From positions 21,646 to 27,486 of the forward strand of contig DCGC01000009.1 in NCBI GenBank assembly GCA_002315165.1: DNA of 5,841 bases, read 5' to 3'. Every line of letters begins with the position of its first letter. The stretch's first letter is position 1. Shown here in pieces: positions 1 through 5,351 of the stretch. The notes below the pieces were generated by a model, which worked only from the letters and a program-made list of their open reading frames with translations, did no database searches and was not told where the DNA came from. Both the position numbers and the translations under genes were made by a program. The DNA is from Candidatus Saccharibacteria bacterium UBA1788. GTDB lineage: Bacteria > Patescibacteriota > Saccharimonadia > Saccharimonadales > Saccharimonadaceae.

Positions 1-1159
1 AGACTGTGCCGTCAGCAAATCTTCCTGAGCCATGAATACGCATTTTGTATTTTTCCGAGCCAGTACCATAGAGAATTTTCGCAATGTCTTCTTCTTTTAG
101 GTCGCGAATTGGCACATGAACAGAAAAACCATATTTTATGCCGACGGCTTCGATGCGTTTTAGCCACCAAGCATCTTGGGAAACACGATTGAACGGACGA
201 ATACCCCCTTCGGCAATGGTAAGGTTTTTATTTAAGACTAAACTCGGATCAACTTCCATACGTGAACCGAGCCCCATACAAGTCGGACAAGCTCCGTCCG
301 GAGCATTAAAAGAAAAGAGGCGAGGTTCGAGTTCTGGGATAAGTTCGTCTGGATGATTTTCACAAGCGTAGCGTTGGGAAAAAGAAAATATTTCGGTATT
401 AGTACTGATATTTTTTTCACCAATAGCAGTAGAGGTGTCGTTGATTTTAAGGACTTTGATAATTCCCTGACCTAGTTCTAACGCTTTTTCTACGGACCCA
501 GAAATACGAGCAAGTGAGTCGGGAGAGAGAATAAAACGATCAACAACGATTTCAATGTCGTGACGCTCATTTTTTTCGAGCGATGGGAATTCGTCTAACG
601 CATAAATAATTCCGTCTACGCGAACTCGAGAAAATCCTTTTAGGGAGTATTGGTCAGGGATATGAGCAAACTCACCTTTTTTGGCAGAAACAATAGGCGC
701 CAACAACATTAATTTGGAGCCGAGCGGCAATTTCATGACTTCGTTGACGATGTCTTCTACGCTACGGCGGGAAACTTTCTGGTGACAAATAGGACAATGA
801 GGAATGCCAACACGAGCAAAAAGAAGACGCAGATAATCATAAACCTCTGTAACGGTAGCTACGGTAGAACGAGGGTTGCGAGAAGTTGATTTTTGGTCGA
901 TAGAAATAGCCGGAGAAAGACCAGTAATAGAATCCACGTCAGGTTTATCCATAACGCCAAGAAACATGCGCGCATAGCTCGACAATGATTCAACATATCG
1001 ACGCTGACCTTCGGCGTAAATCGTATCAAAAGCTAGACTAGATTTACCGGAACCGGAGAGACCAGTAATAACAACTAGTTTATCACGCGGAATGTCGACG
1101 TCGATGTTTTTGAGATTGTGCTGACGCGCACCTCTGATGTGAATATAATTATCTTCCAT
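1..1159 (-). CDS. uvrA: UvrABC system protein A, N-terminal 386 residues (partial, runs off the left edge)
   Basis: UvrA is the damage-sensing ATPase of bacterial nucleotide excision repair. It dimerises, loads UvrB onto distorted DNA and then leaves. Reading leftwards, the protein starts MEDNYIHIRGARQHNLKNI and has a Walker A motif GLSGSGKS at residues 33-40, then the UvrA-typical stretches EGQRRYVESLSSYAR (50-64), LSPAISIDQK (81-90) and YDYLRLLFARVG (108-119). The zinc-module region (about 266-294) leads into EPRLFSFN, CPTC and GLG. The first metal pair is C266-x2-H269 instead of the usual C-x2-C; the second is C291-x2-C294. Family members are about 940 residues, so roughly the last 60% (the rest of ATPase I and all of ATPase II) lies outside the window. 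The ATG at 1159 fits the usual UvrA N-terminus. No SD precedes it; an extended -10 sits 10 nt upstream. Identification is near certain. Confidence 0.98.
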   Translation of the reverse strand, partial: MEDNYIHIRGARQHNLKNIDVDIPRDKLVVITGLSGSGKSSLAFDTIYAEGQRRYVESLSSYARMFLGVMDKPDVDSITGLSPAISIDQKSTSRNPRSTVATVTEVYDYLRLLFARVGIPHCPICHQKVSRRSVEDIVNEVMKLPLGSKLMLLAPIVSAKKGEFAHIPDQYSLKGFSRVRVDGIIYALDEFPSLEKNERHDIEIVVDRFILSPDSLARISGSVEKALELGQGIIKVLKINDTSTAIGEKNISTNTEIFSFSQRYACENHPDELIPELEPRLFSFNAPDGACPTCMGLGSRMEVDPSLVLNKNLTIAEGGIRPFNRVSQDAWWLKRIEAVGIKYGFSVHVPIRDLKEEDIAKILYGTGSEKYKMRIHGSGRFADGTV

Positions 1160-1169
1160 AAGCGCATAT

Positions 1170-1178
1170 ATTATAGCA
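1170..1178 (-). promoter_or_regulatory. Extended -10 promoter of uvrA
   Basis: On the minus strand this reads TGC-TATAAT, a consensus -10 with the extended TGn element. Only 10 nt separate it from the uvrA ATG, so a start site about 7 nt downstream would leave a leader of 3-4 nt. The -35 region at 17-bp spacing (TAGCTT) is a poor match, as is typical where the extended -10 compensates. No SD sequence would fit in the leader, and I see no SOS-box-like palindrome nearby. Confidence 0.72.
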
Positions 1179-1248
1179 CAAAAGGTATAAAAAAGCTAGT
1201 AGGCGACTACCGCCAGTTTAAACAACCTTTACTATTTCTAAATTCTTA

Positions 1249-1257
1249 TGTTATTAT
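1249..1257 (+). promoter_or_regulatory. Extended -10 promoter for the DUF4190/TM2 cluster
   Basis: TGT-TATTAT, a five-of-six -10 hexamer with the extended TGn element. A weak -35 (TTTACT at 1228-1233) lies 18 bp upstream. Transcription would start near 1264, giving a leader of about 74 nt before the ATG at 1338. It lies in the divergent region shared with uvrA, and the two -10 elements are about 70 bp apart. Confidence 0.55.
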
Positions 1258-1325
1258 AGGGTTGTCTAAATCTAATTCGCAAACATCATGTAGTCGTTGT
1301 TGCAAATTCCTACAGATGTTGGCAG

Positions 1326-1331
1326 AAAGGA
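1326..1331 (+). promoter_or_regulatory. Ribosome binding site that decides the start of the first membrane protein
   Basis: AAAGGA lies 6 nt before the ATG at 1338 but only 3 nt before the adjacent in-frame GTG at 1335. The spacing favours ATG 1338 as the true start. Confidence 0.65.
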
Positions 1332-1337
1332 ACAGTG

Positions 1338-1898
1338 ATGGACGCCGAATCGCCTCCACCAAATATTCAAATCACACCAACATATCAACAGTCCGACCAA
1401 TTGGATGATAAAGCACAAAAAGCCCACAAGCTTGCTAAGGCTTCAAAAATTATTGGTATTATTTCGCTAATAATTTTTCCGATTTCTATGACTCTGGCCA
1501 TTATCGGCCTTATTTTGGGAATCGTTGGCAAAGTTCGAGGCGCTCAAAAAGTTTCTGGCATAGTTATGAATTCTATTGCTATTGGGCTTAGTATCGTCTC
1601 CCTTGTGATCGGTGTCTTTTTAATTATTTGCATGTCGTTTGGTGCGATAAGTAATACCGTGTTGGGTGGAGAATATATGGAATGCTCTACCAGCTACGGC
1701 GACACAATCGCTATTTCTTATAACGAAACTAGCGTTACTGGATATATAGCTTCTGGCAACATAGATTTCGATTTGGATTACGAGCAAGATATTGCTAGTA
1801 GTCTCGGCGTAGAAAATTATCTTAATTACTATGCTGAAAATTTTGAAAATAATCATTATGGGGGAGTTTGCACTCGCGAACTAAGAAAGGAACTTTAA
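1338..1898 (+). CDS. DUF4190-like membrane protein with C-terminal extracytoplasmic domain
   Basis: 186 residues, function unknown. A polar, Pro/Gln-containing N-terminus (about 1-30) is followed by two strongly hydrophobic segments (about 38-63 and 74-100) joined by a short basic loop. The loop pattern, GLILGIVGK...K.SGIV.N, matches the DUF4190 type of small membrane domain. A polar tail of about 85 residues follows, rich in Asn/Tyr/Asp, with cysteines at 116 and 178 that bracket it and could pair. N-terminus in and C-terminus out is the likely topology for one hairpin plus tail, though the number of passes is uncertain. The start is ATG 1338, preferred over GTG 1335 because of SD spacing. 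The TM2 gene follows after 1 nt, so the two are very probably co-transcribed. The hydrophobic core resembles that of the protein at 2216-2917, which suggests a paralogue. The DUF4190 assignment is from memory of the motif. Confidence 0.85.
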   Translation: MDAESPPPNIQITPTYQQSDQLDDKAQKAHKLAKASKIIGIISLIIFPISMTLAIIGLILGIVGKVRGAQKVSGIVMNSIAIGLSIVSLVIGVFLIICMSFGAISNTVLGGEYMECSTSYGDTIAISYNETSVTGYIASGNIDFDLDYEQDIASSLGVENYLNYYAENFENNHYGGVCTRELRKEL

Positions 1899-1899
1899 T

Positions 1900-2154
1900 A
1901 TGGCAACATCAAATCAAAAAAGCATAAACAAGCATGTCTTTGTTTGGGTTTGTAATTTTCTATTCGGCAGTTTGGGCGTCGATCGCTTCATGCGTGGCCA
2001 AATTGGTATCGGGATTTGTAAGCTCCTATTTGGCTGGCTCACATTTGGTATTTGGTATTTTGTAGACTTATTAATCGCTATGGTAAAAGCTTACGGCGAT
2101 AGCTATAAGAACGGCGACCTCATTACTTTTGTAGATGGTAAATATACACGATAA
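1900..2154 (+). CDS. TM2 domain-containing small membrane protein
   Basis: 84 residues. The TM2 domain covers most of the protein: a first hydrophobic helix (about 12-26), the conserved turn GVDRF (26-30) followed by a Gly-containing loop, then a second helix (about 35-60) containing the family-typical W52 and D56 in IWYFVD. This matches the TM2 pattern G.DRFY.G...G..K......GIW...D. TM2 proteins occur widely in bacteria, and their bacterial role is not established. A short polar tail ends the protein. SD AGAAAGGA (1884-1891) lies 8 nt before the ATG and sits inside the end of the upstream gene, whose stop codon is 1 nt away, so translational coupling is likely. Position between two DUF4190-like genes suggests a shared envelope role; this is inference. 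Confidence 0.9.
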   Translation: MATSNQKSINKHVFVWVCNFLFGSLGVDRFMRGQIGIGICKLLFGWLTFGIWYFVDLLIAMVKAYGDSYKNGDLITFVDGKYTR

Positions 2155-2174
2155 TTATTAATACTAAACAAGGT

Positions 2175-2203
2175 GGCGGCAGGATTGTCTAGATTCTGCC
2201 GCC
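2175..2203 (+). terminator. Strong GC-rich hairpin between the TM2 gene and the next gene (terminator or leader structure)
   Basis: A 12-bp stem (arm starting GGCGGCAG, second arm ending CTGCCGCC, with two G-U pairs) closes a 5-nt loop GTCTA. It can extend by two wobble pairs. It begins 20 nt after the TM2 stop and ends 12 nt before the next ATG. No U-tract follows in either direction (GTAAATT on the plus strand), so a classical intrinsic terminator is doubtful. Attenuation, mRNA end protection or translational control are alternatives. The hairpin itself is clear; the role is uncertain. Confidence 0.5.
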
Positions 2204-2215
2204 GTAAATTAAAAA

Positions 2216-2917
2216 ATGGACAATAGTCAAATCCCAAATCAAACACCATTTCTGCAAAATCCTGAGCCACAGACTAATATCTCAACACCCGACGCATATT
2301 CACAGCCCCAACGGGAACCGCAGAAAAAGGAACCGCTAGGCACTGCCGCATTAGTGCTCGGCATTGTATCTTTAGTTCTTTTTTGGTGGAATATATTAAT
2401 TCTGCCGTTATCTATTACTGGTTTAATTTTAAGTATAGTTAACAAAGCTAAGGGTGGGAAGAAAAAGAGTGGCATAATTCTTAATATTATATCCACCGTA
2501 ATCGCTATTATAATGTTTAGTGCAATTATTATTGGAATTATTGCCGGTTCCGATAATTATATTGCTGGCAAATATGACTGCACCGGCGTCGACAGCAGCA
2601 CTGATGGGTATTTAGTAACTTTGCATCTCAATGACGATAATACTTTTTTCTATGCTCCTTACGGAAGAAGCGATAAAAATTATGCAAAAGGCACGTATAT
2701 GTTTGAAGATGAGCATAAGACTAATAATAGCGGGGACTATAAATATTATATGGTGAGCCTGACTGGTCCTAAAGAACAGTTTATTATTGACGGAGTCGAG
2801 TCTGACAATGATTTTCAAACGCAAATGGAAATTGGTTTAACTGAAAATGACGGCAAAAAAGAGGGGGTCATCATGTTTACCAATACATACAATATGTATT
2901 ATTGCTATGAGCAGTAA
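2216..2917 (+). CDS. DUF4190-like membrane protein with a predicted beta-rich C-terminal domain
   Basis: 233 residues, function unknown. Residues 1-40 are a low-complexity Pro/Gln/Asn-rich segment, probably cytoplasmic. A hydrophobic stretch (about 42-75), a basic loop KAKGGKKKSG (77-86) and a second hydrophobic stretch (about 87-110) form a DUF4190-like core resembling the protein at 1338-1898. Residues 112-233 look like an extracytoplasmic, beta-strand-rich domain with alternating hydrophobic and aromatic residues. Cysteines 122 and 230 lie at its two ends and could be disulfide linked. An in-frame TAA at 2210-2212 fixes ATG 2216 as the first possible ATG. No SD is visible; only an A-rich run lies between the upstream hairpin and the ATG. 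The 3' end overlaps sbcB tail to tail by 13 bp. Could be co-transcribed with the two genes upstream, or expressed from an unrecognised promoter. Confidence 0.86.
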   Translation: MDNSQIPNQTPFLQNPEPQTNISTPDAYSQPQREPQKKEPLGTAALVLGIVSLVLFWWNILILPLSITGLILSIVNKAKGGKKKSGIILNIISTVIAIIMFSAIIIGIIAGSDNYIAGKYDCTGVDSSTDGYLVTLHLNDDNTFFYAPYGRSDKNYAKGTYMFEDEHKTNNSGDYKYYMVSLTGPKEQFIIDGVESDNDFQTQMEIGLTENDGKKEGVIMFTNTYNMYYCYEQ

Positions 2918-4311
2918 TCGACCGCGGCGAGGGATTCATACCAAAGTTTTAATTCTTCGAGAATATGACTATCGGCATCGGTGTTGGTAAGAGTTTCTAA
3001 TTCTTTGAGGAATGCTGGAGCTTTACGTTCAAGTCGAGCGCGGCGGTACTCTTCCCATTTTTTAAGCTCATCCTCAGCGAGAGATTTTGGGAAGTTCTTC
3101 GCTTTATAGTGAAGTAAAAGTTCTGGCAAGCGTTCGTCGACAAAATTAGGATGAAAATCAGCTAAGCCATCGGCGTCAGCGTTGCGGACAGCATTACAAC
3201 GAATTCGGTCAACTTCCGGAACGAATGAAGCATAGAGTGCGGATTCGGCGTCGAATGGTTTGTCGTATTCAGGACGAGATTCTTCGATTGTTTTCATTTT
3301 CGAGGCAAATTCAGGATGAGAACGAAGCGACTCGAGATTTTTATTAATAATGTCTTCGGAGAGGCTAATTTTTTGCCAACCATCTCCAGAACTAAGTACG
3401 CCGAGCGGAGCAACAGCTGGGCATTTGTTATAGCACAACTCTTTTGCGATTGGGAAGAAAGTTTCTGGATTAAAATAGCCGGAGTTAATATCGGATTTTT
3501 TATCGTCTGGACAAGCAAGGATTTCGTCAAGATTATAGCGAAGATCAAAAACTAGAACGTTACCATTTTTTGTTTCGCAAATTGGATAAACTACTGTTGT
3601 GTGATTGAAATTAACGCCGTAATGTCCGGAAGTATAGACAATCGGAGCAGGCGCTTTGAGGTTGATGAGTTTTTTGATTTCGCGTTTTTCGCGCATTTTA
3701 AACAAATAGCCAAAAAGCTGAGGTTGTTTATCGTGAATCATTTTTGTCACGTCAATCAAGGCAGTAACGTCGGAGAGAGCATCGTGAGCTGATTCGTGCG
3801 AAATGCCGTTGAGTTTAGTAAGGAGCTCCAAGCGGTTGGTGACTTTTCCGTCCTCAGTAACTGGCCAGTTTATTCCTTCTGGACGGAGAGCGCGAGTCAT
3901 GCGCACTACGTCTAGCATGTCCCAACGGCTACGATTTTCTTTCCATTGCCATTCATATGGATCGTAAAAATTACGCCAAAAGAAGTGGCGCATAAATTCG
4001 TCATCAAAACGAACAGAGTTATAACCGACGGAAATAGTGCCTGGAATAAAAATTTCTTCCTGAAGAAAATGAGCTAATTTTGCTTCGGAAAGACCATCAC
4101 GAAGCGTTGATTGAGGAGTAATTCCGGTGACCGTAATTGCGCCTGGGCTAGGAAGAGTGTCTTCGTTCATTTTAACTAGTAGGTTTACCGGGTCACCAAT
4201 AGGGCGAAAATTTAGGTCGGTGCGTTGACCGGCAAACTGCATGATACGGTCTTCGCGAGAGCTAAGACCTGATGTTTCTAAATCGTAAAAGAAAAAAGAT
4301 TGCCTATTCAT
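2905..4311 (-). CDS. sbcB: Exodeoxyribonuclease I (ExoI), complete
   Basis: ExoI degrades single-stranded DNA 3' to 5' in recombination and mismatch repair, and is held to ssDNA ends by the C-terminus of SSB. This 468-residue protein is close to the E. coli length of 475 and aligns from end to end by recall. The DEDDh nuclease residues all appear: D10 and E12 (YDLETSG), D103 (VRFDDEF), H176 and D181 (HDALSDV), each shifted by a constant -5 from E. coli. Block matches include TGITPQ, RNFYDPY, ALRPEGINWP and NFP. R143 and Y202 sit where E. coli R148 and Y207, part of the SSB-tail site, are expected. The layout is exonuclease domain (about 1-195), SH3-like domain (about 196-345) and helical C-terminal domain (about 350-468). 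No SD is present; a -10 lies 6 nt from the ATG, so the mRNA should be leaderless. It converges with the membrane-protein gene at 2216-2917. Confidence 0.96.
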   Translation of the reverse strand: MNRQSFFFYDLETSGLSSREDRIMQFAGQRTDLNFRPIGDPVNLLVKMNEDTLPSPGAITVTGITPQSTLRDGLSEAKLAHFLQEEIFIPGTISVGYNSVRFDDEFMRHFFWRNFYDPYEWQWKENRSRWDMLDVVRMTRALRPEGINWPVTEDGKVTNRLELLTKLNGISHESAHDALSDVTALIDVTKMIHDKQPQLFGYLFKMREKREIKKLINLKAPAPIVYTSGHYGVNFNHTTVVYPICETKNGNVLVFDLRYNLDEILACPDDKKSDINSGYFNPETFFPIAKELCYNKCPAVAPLGVLSSGDGWQKISLSEDIINKNLESLRSHPEFASKMKTIEESRPEYDKPFDAESALYASFVPEVDRIRCNAVRNADADGLADFHPNFVDERLPELLLHYKAKNFPKSLAEDELKKWEEYRRARLERKAPAFLKELETLTNTDADSHILEELKLWYESLAAVDYCS

Positions 4312-4317
4312 AAGAAA

Positions 4318-4326
4318 ATTATAACA
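4318..4326 (-). promoter_or_regulatory. Extended -10 promoter of sbcB, 6 nt from the ATG
   Basis: On the minus strand this reads TGT-TATAAT. Exactly 6 nt separate the hexamer from the ATG at 4311, placing the expected transcription start on or next to the A of the start codon. No -35 match is seen at the normal distance, because that position falls in the terminator hairpin of the upstream gene. Confidence 0.72.
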
Positions 4327-4329
4327 TAG

Positions 4330-4357
4330 AAAAATCCCGCACGGAGAGTGCGGGATT
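4330..4357 (-). terminator. Intrinsic terminator of the membrane-protein gene at 4362-4790
   Basis: A perfect 10-bp stem (AATCCCGCAC / GTGCGGGATT) with a 5-nt loop. On the minus strand it is followed by a T-run (TTTTT across 4334-4330). It starts 4 nt after the TGA stop of the gene it closes, and its T-run runs almost straight into the sbcB promoter. Confidence 0.88.
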
Positions 4358-4361
4358 ATCT

Positions 4362-4790
4362 TCAGGCGTTCAGTTTCAGTTGTTCGAACTGGTGGTGGTA
4401 TTTGCGAATCCTGTTCTTCTTAGCTTTTTCGCCAAGGTTAGCTGCGATAAGGCAGACTGTAAGTTCGGCAAGGGCAATAGCGCCAACGACGAACGGGGCG
4501 AAAATCACAGAGTAGATTGGGCTTTCGTATTGCGTCAGTCCGTTGTCGAAAAATTGGATAATTCCTCGACCGGATTCTGACGCCACCATGAGCGCCGTAA
4601 TCAAAGCTGCGCCGGCCGCTATGAAGCGGTATAAATTAAAATTTAAGTGGCGACAGAATTTGATTCTACCGTTTTTTCTTTTTAGGTGGATATTCTTATA
4701 CCCAGCAAAGAAAGCGGTAAATGCAGCAAATAATACGAATAAGTACCAGTTGTTCCAACCGATTTGAAAAGCGTGATAATAACTACTCAT
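4362..4790 (-). CDS. Three-helix membrane protein of unknown function
   Basis: 142 residues; I do not recognise a family. Hydrophobic segments are at about 15-31, 55-71 and 92-117. A strongly basic loop (KRKNGRIKF, about 37-45) joins helices 1 and 2, and a basic C-terminal tail (KAKKNRIRKYHHQ, about 122-134) follows helix 3. By the positive-inside rule both basic regions should be cytoplasmic, with the N-terminus outside. There is no signal peptide beyond the first helix. The start at 4790 is set by AGGAGG 9 nt upstream. The gene has its own consensus promoter and its own terminator, so it is a monocistronic unit. Helix 2, the loop before it and the end of helix 3 resemble the next gene upstream (4927-5316), suggesting tandem paralogues. 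It ends in TGA, which supports UGA as a stop in this genome. Confidence 0.82.
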   Translation of the reverse strand: MSSYYHAFQIGWNNWYLFVLFAAFTAFFAGYKNIHLKRKNGRIKFCRHLNFNLYRFIAAGAALITALMVASESGRGIIQFFDNGLTQYESPIYSVIFAPFVVGAIALAELTVCLIAANLGEKAKKNRIRKYHHQFEQLKLNA

Positions 4791-4799
4791 AACTCTTAC

Positions 4800-4805
4800 C
4801 CTCCT
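4800..4805 (-). promoter_or_regulatory. Consensus ribosome binding site of the 4362-4790 gene
   Basis: A perfect AGGAGG on the minus strand, 9 nt before the ATG at 4790. It is the best SD in the window and confirms the start. Confidence 0.82.
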
Positions 4806-4859
4806 AAGATTTTGAGCGACGATAGGATAGATTGTAGATTTTCTAACCTATATACCTCC

Positions 4860-4888
4860 ATTATACCACATATGCTTATTTTTGTCAA
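4860..4888 (-). promoter_or_regulatory. Perfect-consensus vegetative sigma promoter for the 4362-4790 gene
   Basis: TTGACA (4883-4888), a 17-bp spacer and TATAAT (4860-4865), with an extended TGG before the -10. All twelve hexamer bases match the housekeeping consensus. Transcription would begin near 4853, giving a leader of about 62 nt ending in a perfect SD. Confidence 0.88.
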
Positions 4889-4897
4889 TATAATGAT

Positions 4898-4920
4898 AAA
4901 CCCCCGGACGATGCCGGGGG
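4898..4920 (-). terminator. Terminator hairpin after the 4927-5316 gene
   Basis: A 7-bp stem of pure G-C pairs (CCCCCGG / CCGGGGG, arms 4901-4907 and 4914-4920) with a 6-nt loop, starting 6 nt past the TAG stop. The following minus-strand sequence is TTTATCATTAT, so the U-tract is short and interrupted. Position and stem strength still favour a terminator for the gene above and for any trxB read-through. The next promoter's -35 begins about 12 nt later. Confidence 0.72.
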
Positions 4921-4926
4921 TAAAGA

Positions 4927-5316
4927 CTAATGACTTTCGTCATTGTTGTTTGGTAAGTTTGTGCGTTTGAGGAGCTCATCTCCGTATTTCTTCTTATAGT
5001 AGCGTTCTTTAAGCAACAAAGTGGTTGCAAATAAAACTACGAGCAATAGTTCATATAGGAGGAAGAATCCGATAATTGCTAAGATAGCCACAAAAGCACT
5101 CGAACTACTTGAGATGTCTTTCGCTCTTTCTAGAGAAAATAGAGCAGTTGCAAGCGCAGTGTAAAGAGCATAGGTAAGAATCGTGCCGGGAGTATAGAGC
5201 TGATTAAAAATAATCCGATCTCCTTTTTTGCGACAACAAAGCCAACCTACAACTACAGAGCCAACAATGCCAAATAATGCGACAAACGGCCAAACATTAA
5301 AAGTACTACCGATCAT
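4927..5316 (-). CDS. Three-helix membrane protein of unknown function, likely paralogue of its neighbour
   Basis: 129 residues; no family recognised. Hydrophobic segments lie at about 9-28, 44-62 and 74-102. A short basic loop (CCRKKGDRIIF, about 27-37) follows helix 1, and a charged tail (KERYYKKKYGDELLKR, about 103-118) follows helix 3, ending in an Asn-rich acidic end. This order matches the protein at 4362-4790. The motif R-I-x-F is followed exactly 20 residues later by T-A-L in both proteins, and helix 3 ends with a similarly placed Glu-Leu (E89 here, E109 there). Start ATG 5316 has an SD-like AAAGGGG 9 nt upstream. The stop codon of the trxB-like gene is only 38 nt upstream, so read-through co-transcription is possible in addition to its own weak promoter. 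Confidence 0.8.
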   Translation of the reverse strand: MIGSTFNVWPFVALFGIVGSVVVGWLCCRKKGDRIIFNQLYTPGTILTYALYTALATALFSLERAKDISSSSSAFVAILAIIGFFLLYELLLVVLFATTLLLKERYYKKKYGDELLKRTNLPNNNDESH

Positions 5317-5325
5317 TAAAACCCA

Positions 5326-5332
5326 CCCCTTT
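5326..5332 (-). promoter_or_regulatory. Ribosome binding site of the 4927-5316 gene
   Basis: AAAGGGG on the minus strand, 9 nt before the ATG at 5316. It is a moderate SD match that supports this start. Confidence 0.5.
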
Positions 5333-5351
5333 CTTTTATCGATTTGATTTT

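Noticed and set aside
138..423. Short open frames on both strands within the uvrA segment
   Set aside because: The minus-strand UvrA frame is continuous and conserved through this stretch, so the others are shadow frames.
1199..1210. Small inverted repeat GTAG-GCGA-CTAC in the divergent intergenic region, a possible operator
   Set aside because: Only 4 bp of stem, not repeated elsewhere and not centred on either promoter.
1288..1293. ATG directly followed by TAG in the leader of the first membrane-protein gene, a possible start-stop element
   Set aside because: No SD stands before it, and a single such pair is expected by chance in a leader of this size.
1160..1334. Search for an SOS/LexA box controlling uvrA
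   Set aside because: Neither a CTGT-N8-ACAG-like nor a GAAC-N4-GTTC-like palindrome was found near the promoter.
1118..1408. A 96-codon plus-strand open frame starting inside uvrA and overlapping the first membrane-protein gene out of frame
   Set aside because: It covers the uvrA start, the promoters and the true gene start, has no SD, and its translation resembles no protein.
3316..3792. Plus-strand open frames opposite sbcB
   Set aside because: They are antisense to a well-supported full-length gene, lack ribosome sites and have no recognisable motifs.
4362..4364. Possible UGA recoding, as in some CPR lineages
   Set aside because: This TGA is followed at once by an intrinsic terminator, and no internal TGA is needed in any gene here, so the standard bacterial code fits.
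4380..4767. Plus-strand open frames opposite the 4362-4790 membrane-protein gene
   Set aside because: The minus-strand gene has a consensus promoter, a perfect SD and a terminator, and the opposite frames have none.
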